Below the pieces are notes generated by a model. It had not been told where the DNA came from and made no database searches. It worked only from the letters and a program-made list of their open reading frames with translations. Of a DNA stretch of 64,000 bases, positions 33,460 through 43,061 are shown piece after piece. This stretch comes from JBCCOW01 sp039025855. Lineage in GTDB: Bacteria > Planctomycetota > Phycisphaerae > Phycisphaerales > Phycisphaeraceae. The translations under genes and the position numbers were made by a program. Location of the stretch: contig JBCCNL010000013.1 in assembly GCA_039025855.1 (NCBI GenBank), positions 1 through 64,000 on the forward strand, in the 5' to 3' direction. Position 1 is the first letter of the stretch, and each line of letters begins with the position of its first letter.

Positions 33460-34937
33460 AGCCGATTGAAGCGGAGAATCAGGTGGCGCTGGGGATGGGG
33501 CGCTGCATGCGGCTGGCGATCAACGGGATGTCGTACCGGCTGTTCCGGTCGTTGGTGACGATCTCGATTTTGGCGTTGGCGGTGGCGTTTCTGGTGCACA
33601 TGCTGGCGTACGGGTTGATCTCGTCGGGGGTGGAGCGGGAGGCGCGGGAGCGGTTGTCGGTGGACCGTCGGCCGGCGGAATTGTTGACGCGGCTGAATGG
33701 GCCGGATGTGAAGCCGGCGGTGGTCGAGGCGTTGGGTCGGGGGGATGAAGCACGGCTGTCGGAGTATCGGGTGTGGCTGGGGGATGACGGTGCGTTTGAT
33801 GAGGCGGTGTCGACGGCAGGGGATGTGCGGGTGTTTGAGGCGTGGTTGGCGGCGCTCCCGGCGGCGGACCAGGCGGCGTTGACGGGGGGGCGGCAGGGGT
33901 TGGCGTTGTTTGAGTCGTTGACGGAGGCGGGATCGCGGGCGCGGCTGATTGAGCGGCTGGAGGCGTTGGGGCTGGGGCTGCCTTTGGGCGGGTCGGCGGG
34001 GGTGGACGCGTTGTTTGGTGAGCGGGTGACGGTGTTGCTGGGGGCGGTGGAGCGGATCACGGCGGGTCAGCGTGAAGCGATCGCGGGGCTGCGGGCGTCA
34101 CTGGGTGGGGAGGACGCGGCGGTGTGGTTTTTGGGTGCGGAGAACGATGCGGCGGTGGAGTCGGCGGTTGAGGGGTCGGGGTATGCGATGGGTGGGTTGA
34201 CGGTGGCGGAGGTGCGGGCGTTTGCGGGGCGGGCGCGGGACCTGGCGTGGCTGGACGAGGCGCTGCGGGATGGCGGGGTGCGGGGTGCGGCGGCGCGGCG
34301 GCTGCGGGTGCCGGCGGCGGAGGTGACCCGGGCGGAGGTGTTGGCGGGGATCGGGGATGCGGGGGATGCGGCGTGGCTGGTGGAGGCGTTGTCGGCGTCG
34401 GGGCTGGAGGGCGGGTCGGGGCTGGGTGCGGAGCGGTTGGCGGAGTTGGCGGGGCTGACGACCCGGAACGCGCGGCTGGAGGCGGTGTCGGGGGACGGTT
34501 CGGAGGCGGCGAGCGGCGGGTTTATGGGGTTGCCGGTGCGGACGCTTTGGCTGATCGGGCTTTCGTTTCTGGTGTGTGTGGTGGGGGTGGCGAACGCGAT
34601 GCTGATGTCGGTGACCGAGCGGTTCACGGAGATCGCGACGATCAAGTGCCTGGGGGCGATGGACCGGTTCGTAATGCTGATGTTTGTGTTTGAGGCGGCG
34701 ATCCAGGGGGTGGTGGGCGGGGTGATCGGGGTGGTGCTGGGGTTGGTGTTGGCGGGGCTGCGGGGTCTGGTGGACTACGGGACGCTGGTGGGGTTGGCGT
34801 GGGATCAGGCGGGGCTGGTGATTGTGTCGTCGGCGCTGGCGTTCGGGGTGGGGCTGGTGTTGGCGACGTTGGCGGCGGTGGGCCCGTCGTTTGTGGCGGC
34901 ACGGTTGGCGCCGATGGAGGCGATGCGGGTTGAGTGA
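33456..34937 (+). CDS. FtsX/MacB-type ABC transporter permease
   Basis: 493 residues from GTG 33456 with GGGGGGTGAG upstream. One N-terminal membrane helix ('SLVTISILALAVAFLVHML'), a long extracytoplasmic region (about 55-340) of helical Ala/Gly/Val-rich sequence, then three helices with the FtsX core 'GLSFLVCVVGVANAMLMSVT', 'EIATIKCLGAMDRFVMLMFV' and 'VGPSFVAARLAPMEAMRVE'. MacB/LolC-like type VII permeases use mechanotransmission rather than lumen transport. Its ATPase is 48 bp downstream. The extracytoplasmic region is atypically large for its class and is not the MacB periplasmic core by eye. Confidence 0.88.
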   Translation: MKPIEAENQVALGMGRCMRLAINGMSYRLFRSLVTISILALAVAFLVHMLAYGLISSGVEREARERLSVDRRPAELLTRLNGPDVKPAVVEALGRGDEARLSEYRVWLGDDGAFDEAVSTAGDVRVFEAWLAALPAADQAALTGGRQGLALFESLTEAGSRARLIERLEALGLGLPLGGSAGVDALFGERVTVLLGAVERITAGQREAIAGLRASLGGEDAAVWFLGAENDAAVESAVEGSGYAMGGLTVAEVRAFAGRARDLAWLDEALRDGGVRGAAARRLRVPAAEVTRAEVLAGIGDAGDAAWLVEALSASGLEGGSGLGAERLAELAGLTTRNARLEAVSGDGSEAASGGFMGLPVRTLWLIGLSFLVCVVGVANAMLMSVTERFTEIATIKCLGAMDRFVMLMFVFEAAIQGVVGGVIGVVLGLVLAGLRGLVDYGTLVGLAWDQAGLVIVSSALAFGVGLVLATLAAVGPSFVAARLAPMEAMRVE

Positions 34938-34985
34938 TGTGCGGTGTCCGCTCTTTGGTGAGAGCGGCAGGCTGATGGATGAACC

Positions 34986-35774
34986 ATGACGACTGAAGCG
35001 ACGACAGATCAAACCTCGGGCAGCGCGGATCGGCCCTCTGCCGATCGACCGGTGATCATCCGGACGCTGGGGGTGAAGAAGGTGTATGGGGAGGGGGACG
35101 CGGCGACGCACGCGCTTCGGGGGGTAGACGCGGAGGTGTACCGGGGGGAGTTCATCTCGGTGATGGGGCCATCGGGCTCGGGGAAGAGCACGTTCTTCAA
35201 CATGATCGGGGCGCTGGATTCGCCGAGCGCGGGGCGGATTTTGATTGATGAGGTGGATGTGGCACAGCTGTCGGCGTCGGAGTTGGCGTTCCTGCGGTGC
35301 CAGAAGATCGGGTACATCTTTCAGCAGTACAACCTGATCCGGTACATGACGGCGTTGGAGAACGTGACGGTGCCGATGGCGTTTGCGGGGGTGTCGCCGG
35401 AGGACGCGCGTCGGCGCGGGATGGAGCTGCTGGAGTTGGTGGGGCTGGAGGAGCGTTGGAGCCATCGGCCGATCGAGATGTCGGGGGGGCAGCAGCAGCG
35501 GGTGGCGATCGCGCGGTCGATGTGTAATTTGCCAATGATTTTGTTGGCGGACGAGCCGACGGCGAACCTGGATTTCAAGACGGGTCAGGACATCCTGGAC
35601 ATCTTGGTGCGGATCAACGCGGAGAAGGGCGTGACGATTGTGTGTTCAACGCATGACCACCGTTTGCTGGCGTTATGCGACCGGATCATGTGGGTGCGTG
35701 ACGGGGAGATTGAGCGGGTGGCAAGCAAGGACCAGATCAAGATCAAGCTGGGCAAGGTGGGGGGAGACCACTGA
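34986..35774 (+). CDS. ABC transporter ATPase, LolD/MacB type (first copy)
   Basis: 262 residues. Walker A 'GPSGSGKSTFFNMIG', Q-loop 'IFQQYNLIRYMTALENV', signature 'MSGGQQQRVAIARS', Walker B 'ILLADEPTANLD', H-loop 'CSTHDHRL'. The 'QQYNLI' and 'TANLD' forms are typical of the LolD/MacB/FtsE class that drives FtsX-type permeases. The stop TGA overlaps the next ATG by one base (ATGA), so the pseudo-peptidase fusion is translationally coupled. A second ATPase of the same class ends the operon (43062); the N-terminal 24 residues are an acidic tail. Confidence 0.95.
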   Translation: MTTEATTDQTSGSADRPSADRPVIIRTLGVKKVYGEGDAATHALRGVDAEVYRGEFISVMGPSGSGKSTFFNMIGALDSPSAGRILIDEVDVAQLSASELAFLRCQKIGYIFQQYNLIRYMTALENVTVPMAFAGVSPEDARRRGMELLELVGLEERWSHRPIEMSGGQQQRVAIARSMCNLPMILLADEPTANLDFKTGQDILDILVRINAEKGVTIVCSTHDHRLLALCDRIMWVRDGEIERVASKDQIKIKLGKVGGDH

Positions 35775-38700
35775 TGCGTGAATTGATGCGTGAATGGCTG
35801 AAGCGATCGGTTGTGATGCTGGGCGTGTTGTTCGGCGTGGTGATGGGTTTGGGGGTGCAGGGGCAGCCCGCGGATGACGCGGTGTTTATGGAGGACCTTC
35901 GCGCGTTGACGGCGGGTCCGCACCGGTTGATCGGGAGCCCGGAAGGGCGTGCGGCGGGGGACTATATCAAGGGCCGGCTGGAGGCGGCGCTGGGGGGGAA
36001 CGGTCGGGTGTTGGTGCAGGACGTGCCGGCGTGGCAGATGGTGGTGGAGGAGGCGGAGCTTCGGGTGGGCGGTCGGGTGGTGGCGGTGCAACCGATGCGG
36101 CCGAACTTGTTGGTGCCGGTGAGTACGCCGGCGGAGGGGTTGCGGGGGCCGGTGATTTATGCGGGGGAGGGGACGCTGGAGGCGTATGGGGATCGTGACC
36201 CGGAGGGCGCGATTGTGGTGCTGGATTTCGGGAGCGGGGATGCGTGGGAGCGGGCGTTTGCGTTGGGTGCGAAGGCGGTGGTGTTTTTGCGGGATACCGA
36301 GTCGGGTGAGGTGTTTGCGTCGGAGCCGATGCATGCGCAGCTGCCGGTGAATCTGGTGCGGGTGTCGGTGGATGCCGGTGAGACGGGCGGGGTGGACTTG
36401 CGGTCGGATCACGCGGTGGGGACGTTGGCGGTGGCGTCGCGTTGGGAGCGGGTGGTGGGTCGGAACATTGTGGGGTTTGTGCCGGGGACGGGGCCGGTGT
36501 TGGATGCGGAGGATCGGGGTCAGGCGGAGGTGATGGTTTTGGGGGTGGCGTATGACAGTTATGGGCGGGTGCCGACGCGGAGCCCGGGGGCGCGGGGTGC
36601 GGCGAACGCGGCGGCGTTGTTGTCGGCGGCGGAGCGGTTTGCGGCGGACCCTCCGGCGCGTGACACGGTGTTTGTGTTTTTCGATGGTCGAGCTCAGGCG
36701 CACGCGGGGGCTCGGCTGTTTTACGACGCGGTGCTGATGGGGCCGGCGCGGGACGCGCTGCTCCGGTCGCAGCACGCGGCGGAGTACGAGAACCTGACGC
36801 GGATGCGCCGATTGCTGAGCGAGCAGGGGCTGCCGGCGTTGGGCATGGATTACGAGGACCCGGCGGACGACGTCGCGCGGGGTTATCTCAGTGAGGAGCT
36901 GCAGCGGACCGCGGAGTGGCGGGCGGCGGAGCTGAAGCGTCGGCGGGCGGACCTGTTGGTGTCGTTGTCGGTGGGTCAGGAGGAGCTTAGCGAGGCGGAG
37001 CAGGCGGCTCGTGAGGCGGAGGTGGACGACGTGCTGCAGCCGTTGATGAACGTGTGGGACGACGGCCTGCGGCGGGCGATGCACTACGGTCAGCTGGGGC
37101 CGTTGCTGGATGACGTGGAGGCGGGCGGGGGTCCGTATCTGGATGGGTTGGAGGTGATGGACAGGCCGGAGGGCGGGGATCGGTCGGCGCGGCTGGAGCG
37201 GTTCCGTGGGGCGCTGGTGGAGTTGAGGTCGTCGACGTTGGAGCGGTTTGAGGAACGGCTGGCGGAGTTGGCGGTGGTGCGGGCGTTGGACGACCAACGG
37301 GCGGGGCTGCGGGGGGTGATGCGGTCGGGCGAGGGGGCGTCGAGCGAGGCGAAGTGGGTGTCGGTGCATGTGGACTTCAATCTGGGGGACGGGACCGAGC
37401 GGTTTGGTGTGGTGGCGGGTGGGGATACGCACACGACGCTGGGTCGGGAGCCGATCCGGGGTGCGGAGAACCCGGGGCTGTACAACCGGCTGTTGTCGGC
37501 GTTGTTGTCGGTGGCGGAGCCGATGGGTTTGGAGCGGTTGGAGGTGGAGACGCTTCGGGACGCGTCGCGTGGGGCGCGTTGGGTGCCGGTGCGTTACGCG
37601 GTGAGCGGGGACATCGCGGGGATGTTTGGGCTGCACAACCTGGCGGTGATGACGGGGTATGACGGGCTGATCCGAGAGGGTCAGCCGGGGGACACGCTTG
37701 AAGCGTTGGATGCGGGTCGGTTGTGGGGTCAGGCGGACGAGGCGATTGCGCTGCTGCGTGCGGTGGGGGAGGAGGCGCGGGCGGCGCCGGCGCGGGACTT
37801 CAGTGCGCGTTGGGGGTCGAAGGACACGGGGTGGGAGGGCGGTCGGTCGACGGGGAGTTATGTGGCGCTTCGGGTGATGGGGGGGTTGGCGGAGAACCGG
37901 CCGGCGTCGGGGGCGGTGGTGGCGGTGTGGCCGGCGATCTGGTCGGGGGCGGCGCTGCCGTCGTGGGCGTATCTGCAGCAGAACGATCTGCCGGGCTACG
38001 AGGGGGTGATCCTGACGGCGTCGAACACGGAGGGGCGTTACCCGTTGACGGCGTTGCATGTGGATGTGATGCGGGCGGTCGCGACGGTGGCGGCGCAGTT
38101 TGATGAGCGGGGACAGTTGGTGGCGATGTCGAGCCAGGAGAACCTGGGGCAGGGGTTCAATTCATCGATGCGGGTGGACCTGGCGTCGGGGCGGTCGTTT
38201 TATGTGGCGACGATCCCGAGTTATCCGGGCCGGATCACGCAGCTGACGGTGCTGAAGGCGACGTCGGAGACGGGGTATCGGCACAATCTGGTGCTGACGG
38301 GGCAGCTGGGTTTCTTGACGTCGTTCTTTGTGGCGGACCAGGTGATCGACCGGCTGGTGAAGGTGTTCCAGCCGATGGGTCCGGTGGTGTTGGACACGCT
38401 GACGGGGGCGGGGGTGAGCCGGGACCGGACGGCGACGGGGTTCAATCTGTCGCGGTTTGAGGGGTCGACGGGTTGGCTGCCGCAGATGGCGCAGGACCTG
38501 CATGCGCTCAATGAGATCCGCCTGAAGACGCTGCGGGACAAGGGGGTGAGCAGCGCGTCGCTGGAGCGGTTGCACGGGGCGGCGGAGAGCCGGCTGGCGG
38601 CGGCGCGTGAGGGATCGACGGTGGCGGCGCGGACGGCGGCGGCGCTTCAGTCGGCGGCGATTTCGCACCGGGTGTATCCGGAGCTTCGGTCGACGATGGA

Positions 38701-40876
38701 CGATCTGGTGCGTGCGGTGGTGGTGCTGTTGTTGTTGGCGATCCCGTTCGCGTTTGCGATGGAGCGGTTGCTGGTGTGCGCGACGAGCATCTACGGGCGG
38801 ATCGCGGGGTTCACGGTATTGTTCCTGCTGACGTTTGGGCTGCTGTATCTGATGCACCCGGGGTTTGCGATTGCTTCGACGCCGATCATTATTTTCCTGG
38901 CGTTTGCGATCTTGTTGTTGTCGGGGCTGGTGATCTACATCGTGGTGCGGAAGTTCCAGTCGGAGCTGAAGGTGTTGCAGGGTCGGGGGATCATGGTGCA
39001 CGAGCAGGAGGGGTCGCAGGTCGGGACGATGCTGGCGGCGGTGGGGATGGGGATGAGCACGATGCGGCGGAGGCCGACGCGGACAACGCTGACAGCGGTG
39101 ACGGTGGTGATGCTGACGTTCACGATCCTGAGCTTCGCGAGCTTCAGTGTGGACGTGGGGGTTCGGGAGACGAACCAGGGGCCGGTGGTGGCGTCGATGC
39201 CGGAGTCGGTGTTGGTGCGGAACCTGGATTACTCGGCGTTGGAGCCGGGGGTGTTGGACCTGGTGTATGGGTTGGTGCCGGGCGAGGGTGGGTTGTTGTC
39301 GCCGACGTATTGGCTGGTGGGCAAGAACCCGCAGCAGCAGGCGGAGTTTCCGGTGGCGGCGGGGGATGCGGCGGAGCAGGTGAATGCGGTGAAGGGGGTG
39401 GACCCGGCGGTTTTGGAGCGTTGGCCGGCGTTGGCGGCGGCGTTGGGTGCGGGTGAGGATGTGGGGGCGTTTGCGGATCGGCTGCGTGCGGGGGGGGTGT
39501 TGCTGCCGTTGGAGGTGGCGACGCAGTTGGGGCTGGAGCCGGGGGATGAGGTGCGGTTGGCGGGGCGGTCGGCGACGTATCTGGGGCCGATCCAGGAGCG
39601 GGAGTTGCAGCTGCTTCGTGAGGTGGACGAGGGGTCGGTGCTGCCGGTGGACTTTACGGAGTCGTCTTCGGAGGAGGCGGGCGGGGGCGGCGGCGGTGAC
39701 GACGAGTCGCTGCTGGTGTCGGAGGTTCAGAAGGATTACGTGTTTTTGTCGCCGGCGGCGGTGGCGATCGCGGGGAACGGTTGGGTGCGTGAGGCGGGGG
39801 GCGAGCTGCACACGGTGTCGGTGTATCCGGCGGCGGGTCAGGACCCGCTGGAGGTGGGGCGAGAGGCGGCGAAGATGCTGGTCATGCCGGCGTGGGCACC
39901 GGCGCCGGACGGGGTGCGTCGGATGTTGTTGACGCGGCTGACGTCGGTGTCGGGGGGAGTGCAGCTTTTGGTGCCGTTGCTGCTGGGCGGGCTGATTATT
40001 TTCGGGACGCTGCTGGGTTCGATCCAGGACCGGGAGAAGGAGATCTACACGTTCTCGGCGTTGGGTCTGTCGCCGTTCCATGTGGGGCTGCTGTTCTTCG
40101 CGGAGGCGACGGTGTATGCGGTGGTGGGCGGGATGGGGGGGCAGCTTTTGGCACAGGGGGTGGCGCAGGTGGCGGCGGTGTTGGCGTCGGCGGGGCTGAT
40201 CGATCCGGTGAGCATCAACTACAGCTCGACGAACTCGCTGTTCGCGATCGGGGTGGTGATGCTGACGGTGATTGTGTCGGCGATCTACCCGGCGCTGCGG
40301 GCGAGCAAGTCGGCGAACCCGGGGCTGGCGCGGAGCTGGCAGCTGCCGAAGCCGGAGGGCGATGTGCTGAGTTTGACGTTCCCGTTCACGGTGTCGGCGT
40401 ATGACATGACAGGGGTGGCGTCGTTCCTGGCGGAGCACTTTGAGCGTCACGACGACCCGGGGCTGGGGGCGTTTGCGGCGTCGGAGGTTGAGGTCTTCCG
40501 GGACGACGAGGATCGGCTTGGGGTGACGGGCTTGTTTGCGCTGTCGCCGTTCGACCTGGGGGTTACGCAGACGATGCGGCTGACGGCGATCCCTTCGGAG
40601 ATTCCCGGGGTGGACGAGGTGTCGATCACGTGTAAGCGGCTGTCGGGGTCGGCGGGGGACTGGTACCGGACGAACAAGACGTTCATGAAGGACCTGCGGA
40701 AGCAGTTCCTGCTTTGGCGGACGCTGCCGCACGAGACGATCGAGGGGTACCGGCTGCAGACGTTGCAGAAGTTGGGCGGGGGTACGGGGTCGCCGTCGAG
40801 CGTTTCGGCGGGCGATTCGGGGGGCGATGTGGGGCCGGCCGATCCGCCGGCGGGGGTGATGCCGAGCCCGGCGTAG
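35774..40876 (+). CDS. Giant fusion: inactive M28 peptidase/PA domain joined to FtsX permease
   Basis: 1700 residues. An N-terminal signal-like helix is followed by an M28-like fold (about 35-740) with a PA-type insert ('LRGPVIYAGEGTLEAYGDRD'). Metal ligands are missing: the usual 'GaHyDS' reads 'LGVAYDSYG', 'pGAdDnaSG' reads 'PGARGAANAA', the EE pair reads 'FDGRAQAHAG', and 'DIAGMFGLHNLAV' lacks the SDH histidine. The domain therefore probably binds but does not cleave peptides. Next come helices at about 978-1060, an FtsX core ('TLTAVTVVMLTFTILSFASF' about 1105-1127, extracytoplasmic insert, 'LLLGGLIIFGTLLGSIQDRE', 'GVVMLTVIVSAIYPALRASK') and a C-terminal soluble domain (1520-1700). No stop interrupts it. 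Confidence 0.85.
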   Translation: MRELMREWLKRSVVMLGVLFGVVMGLGVQGQPADDAVFMEDLRALTAGPHRLIGSPEGRAAGDYIKGRLEAALGGNGRVLVQDVPAWQMVVEEAELRVGGRVVAVQPMRPNLLVPVSTPAEGLRGPVIYAGEGTLEAYGDRDPEGAIVVLDFGSGDAWERAFALGAKAVVFLRDTESGEVFASEPMHAQLPVNLVRVSVDAGETGGVDLRSDHAVGTLAVASRWERVVGRNIVGFVPGTGPVLDAEDRGQAEVMVLGVAYDSYGRVPTRSPGARGAANAAALLSAAERFAADPPARDTVFVFFDGRAQAHAGARLFYDAVLMGPARDALLRSQHAAEYENLTRMRRLLSEQGLPALGMDYEDPADDVARGYLSEELQRTAEWRAAELKRRRADLLVSLSVGQEELSEAEQAAREAEVDDVLQPLMNVWDDGLRRAMHYGQLGPLLDDVEAGGGPYLDGLEVMDRPEGGDRSARLERFRGALVELRSSTLERFEERLAELAVVRALDDQRAGLRGVMRSGEGASSEAKWVSVHVDFNLGDGTERFGVVAGGDTHTTLGREPIRGAENPGLYNRLLSALLSVAEPMGLERLEVETLRDASRGARWVPVRYAVSGDIAGMFGLHNLAVMTGYDGLIREGQPGDTLEALDAGRLWGQADEAIALLRAVGEEARAAPARDFSARWGSKDTGWEGGRSTGSYVALRVMGGLAENRPASGAVVAVWPAIWSGAALPSWAYLQQNDLPGYEGVILTASNTEGRYPLTALHVDVMRAVATVAAQFDERGQLVAMSSQENLGQGFNSSMRVDLASGRSFYVATIPSYPGRITQLTVLKATSETGYRHNLVLTGQLGFLTSFFVADQVIDRLVKVFQPMGPVVLDTLTGAGVSRDRTATGFNLSRFEGSTGWLPQMAQDLHALNEIRLKTLRDKGVSSASLERLHGAAESRLAAAREGSTVAARTAAALQSAAISHRVYPELRSTMDDLVRAVVVLLLLAIPFAFAMERLLVCATSIYGRIAGFTVLFLLTFGLLYLMHPGFAIASTPIIIFLAFAILLLSGLVIYIVVRKFQSELKVLQGRGIMVHEQEGSQVGTMLAAVGMGMSTMRRRPTRTTLTAVTVVMLTFTILSFASFSVDVGVRETNQGPVVASMPESVLVRNLDYSALEPGVLDLVYGLVPGEGGLLSPTYWLVGKNPQQQAEFPVAAGDAAEQVNAVKGVDPAVLERWPALAAALGAGEDVGAFADRLRAGGVLLPLEVATQLGLEPGDEVRLAGRSATYLGPIQERELQLLREVDEGSVLPVDFTESSSEEAGGGGGGDDESLLVSEVQKDYVFLSPAAVAIAGNGWVREAGGELHTVSVYPAAGQDPLEVGREAAKMLVMPAWAPAPDGVRRMLLTRLTSVSGGVQLLVPLLLGGLIIFGTLLGSIQDREKEIYTFSALGLSPFHVGLLFFAEATVYAVVGGMGGQLLAQGVAQVAAVLASAGLIDPVSINYSSTNSLFAIGVVMLTVIVSAIYPALRASKSANPGLARSWQLPKPEGDVLSLTFPFTVSAYDMTGVASFLAEHFERHDDPGLGAFAASEVEVFRDDEDRLGVTGLFALSPFDLGVTQTMRLTAIPSEIPGVDEVSITCKRLSGSAGDWYRTNKTFMKDLRKQFLLWRTLPHETIEGYRLQTLQKLGGGTGSPSSVSAGDSGGDVGPADPPAGVMPSPA

Positions 40877-40926
40877 GGCGGCCCGTTAGACTCCGGCCCG
40901 AGCCGGGAACGACCAGTTAGGAACCG

Positions 40927-43029
40927 ATGCGCAAGCTGTTTTCAAGATCTAAGACGGGGCGGGTGGACAAGGAGCTCGAGGAGTTCCGTTCGCTGATGGA
41001 GCCGCCGTCGACGTTCGAGGACGGGTTCAGCTGGATCGCGTTTTTCGGGGCGTTGTTTGTGGCGATCCTGATGGTGCCGGGGTCGATCTACATGACGCTG
41101 TTGGCGGGGGCGGCGATCGGGCCGGCGGCGCAGTGGGTGACGCTGATTTTGTTTATCGAGGTGGCTCGGCGGGCGAACAAGTCGCTGAAGAACGCGGAGA
41201 TCTTCACGCTGTTCTATATCGCCGGGGCGATCATGGTCACGGCGTCGCAGCTGCAGGGCGGGTTCCACGGGGGGCTGGGCGCGCTGTGGAGCCAGTTTTA
41301 TGTGCAGTCGGACGCGGCGAACGCGGCGGGGATTGCGCGGGAGGTGCCGGACTGGGTGGCGCCGCAGGACCCGAACGTGTTGGGTCAGCGGTCGCTGCTG
41401 ATGTGGGAGTGGCTGCCGGCGTTGGGCTTGATCGCGTTCACGATGGTGATCGGGCGGATCGACAACATGATTCTGGGGTATGGGTTGTTCCGGCTGACGT
41501 CGGACATCGAGAAGCTGCCGTTCCCGATGGCGCCGGTGGGGGCGCAGGGGATTCTGGCGTTGTCGGAGGAGCAGGCGGAGGAGTCGGGGAAGAAGGCGAA
41601 GCCGGAGGACGTGTCGGGCGGTGAGGACGGGAAGAAGCCTGGCGCGATGAACTGGCGTTGGCGGGTGTTTTCGATCGGGTCGGTGATGGGGCTGGTGTTC
41701 GGTCTGGTGTATATCGGGTTGCCGACGATCACGGGGGCGCTGCTGAATCAGCCGATCACGATCCTGCCGATCCCGTTTATCGACTTCACGCAGGACGTGG
41801 GGAACACGGCGCTGAAGGCGGTGGCGGTGGCGATCTCGCTGAACCTGGGGATGGTGATCCTGGGGATGGTGCTGCCGTACTGGGCGATGGTGGGGACGTT
41901 CATCGGGCTGATCATCACGTTTATCGCGAACCCGATCCTGTACGACCAGGGCGTGCTGTCGAGCTGGACCGAGGGCGACAACCTGCAGCAGACGTTTTAC
42001 AAGAACAACGTCGACTTCTACTTCAGCTTCTCGATCGGGGTGGCGTTGGCGATCGCGGGTGCGGGGTTTGTGTCGGTGACCCGGGCTTACCTCGCGGCGA
42101 AGGCCAAGGCGGCGATGGAGCACCACGATCTGAAGGACTCGGACTTCGGCGTGCCCGAGGGTCGGGGTGACATCAAGTGGTGGCTGATTGTTTTGGTGTA
42201 CGTGGTGTCGTCGGCGTTGTACATCGGGGTGAGCGCGTGGCTGCTGTACATCAGCGACAACGGTGTGGTGTACCTGCCCGTGATCGGGGTGATGGTGTTT
42301 TATGCGTTGGTGTACACGCCGATCATCAGCTACGTGACCGCCCGTCTGGAGGGTATTGCGGGCGAGGTGATCAACATCCCGTTCGTGAAAGAGGCGTCGT
42401 TCATCCTGTCGGGCTACAACGGCGTAGCGGTGTGGTTCCTGCCTGTGCCGCTGCACAACTACGGGTCGATGACGGTGTTCTATCGGCAGTGCGAACTGAC
42501 GGGGACGAAGTTCAAGTCGATCTGGAAGTCGGAGCTGTTGCTGACGCCGATCATCCTGGTGGGGTCGCTGGGGTTTGCGCACTTCATCTGGGGGCTGGGC
42601 GCGGTGCCGGGGCCGCAGTACCCGTTTGCACAGGAATGGTGGGAGGTGACGGCCGAGCAGCAGAGTCTGGTGTTCAGCTCGACACTGGGCGGTTTCACGG
42701 TGTTTGAGGAGGCTTTTGATCCGGCGTACATCGCGTGGGGGTTGGGGATCGGGGCGGTGGTGTTCGCGGGGATGGCGTGGCTGGGTGCGCCGACGTTTTT
42801 GGTGTATGGCGTGGTGCGGGGATTGAACCAGACGCTGCCGTATGTGGTGGTGCCGCAGTTCATCGGGGCGTTGTTAGGCCGGTACTACTTCCAGAAGCGG
42901 TTGGGGCTGATGTGGCGGCAGTACATCCCGGTGGTGTTCGCCGGGTTCTCTTGTGGGTTTGGCTTGATCGGGACGCTGGGCATCGGGTTCACGTTCCTGG
43001 CCAAGTCGGTGTTTAAGCTGCCTTATTGA
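40927..43029 (+). CDS. OPT-like peptide transporter family membrane protein
   Basis: 700 residues with about 15 hydrophobic segments ('FGALFVAILMVPGSIYMTLL', 'GMVLPYWAMVGTFIGLIITF', 'WWLIVLVYVVSSALYIGVSA', 'GVMVFYALVYTPIISYVTAR', 'YIPVVFAGFSCGFGLIGTLG'). The 'NPILYDQGVLSSW' and 'SYVTARLEGIAGEVINIPF' stretches resemble the OPT-like proteins often labelled peptide transporter in planctomycetes. It follows the giant fusion by 50 bp and precedes the second ATPase by 32 bp. Its cytoplasmic loop ('EEQAEESGKKAKPEDVSGGE') is acidic and charged. Role: uptake of peptides, inferred only from family. Confidence 0.75.
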   Translation: MRKLFSRSKTGRVDKELEEFRSLMEPPSTFEDGFSWIAFFGALFVAILMVPGSIYMTLLAGAAIGPAAQWVTLILFIEVARRANKSLKNAEIFTLFYIAGAIMVTASQLQGGFHGGLGALWSQFYVQSDAANAAGIAREVPDWVAPQDPNVLGQRSLLMWEWLPALGLIAFTMVIGRIDNMILGYGLFRLTSDIEKLPFPMAPVGAQGILALSEEQAEESGKKAKPEDVSGGEDGKKPGAMNWRWRVFSIGSVMGLVFGLVYIGLPTITGALLNQPITILPIPFIDFTQDVGNTALKAVAVAISLNLGMVILGMVLPYWAMVGTFIGLIITFIANPILYDQGVLSSWTEGDNLQQTFYKNNVDFYFSFSIGVALAIAGAGFVSVTRAYLAAKAKAAMEHHDLKDSDFGVPEGRGDIKWWLIVLVYVVSSALYIGVSAWLLYISDNGVVYLPVIGVMVFYALVYTPIISYVTARLEGIAGEVINIPFVKEASFILSGYNGVAVWFLPVPLHNYGSMTVFYRQCELTGTKFKSIWKSELLLTPIILVGSLGFAHFIWGLGAVPGPQYPFAQEWWEVTAEQQSLVFSSTLGGFTVFEEAFDPAYIAWGLGIGAVVFAGMAWLGAPTFLVYGVVRGLNQTLPYVVVPQFIGALLGRYYFQKRLGLMWRQYIPVVFAGFSCGFGLIGTLGIGFTFLAKSVFKLPY

Positions 43030-43061
43030 GGTTTGTTGATGCTGGTTTCAGGAAGAGAGCG

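Noticed and set aside
38162..40732. An 856-residue open frame on the minus strand opposite the giant fusion
   Set aside because: Composition (R, H, Q, P only) is that of a complement shadow of a strongly G-rich gene; no motif, no ribosome site.
35774..40876. Active M28 aminopeptidase
   Set aside because: All recognisable metal-ligand and catalytic positions are substituted.
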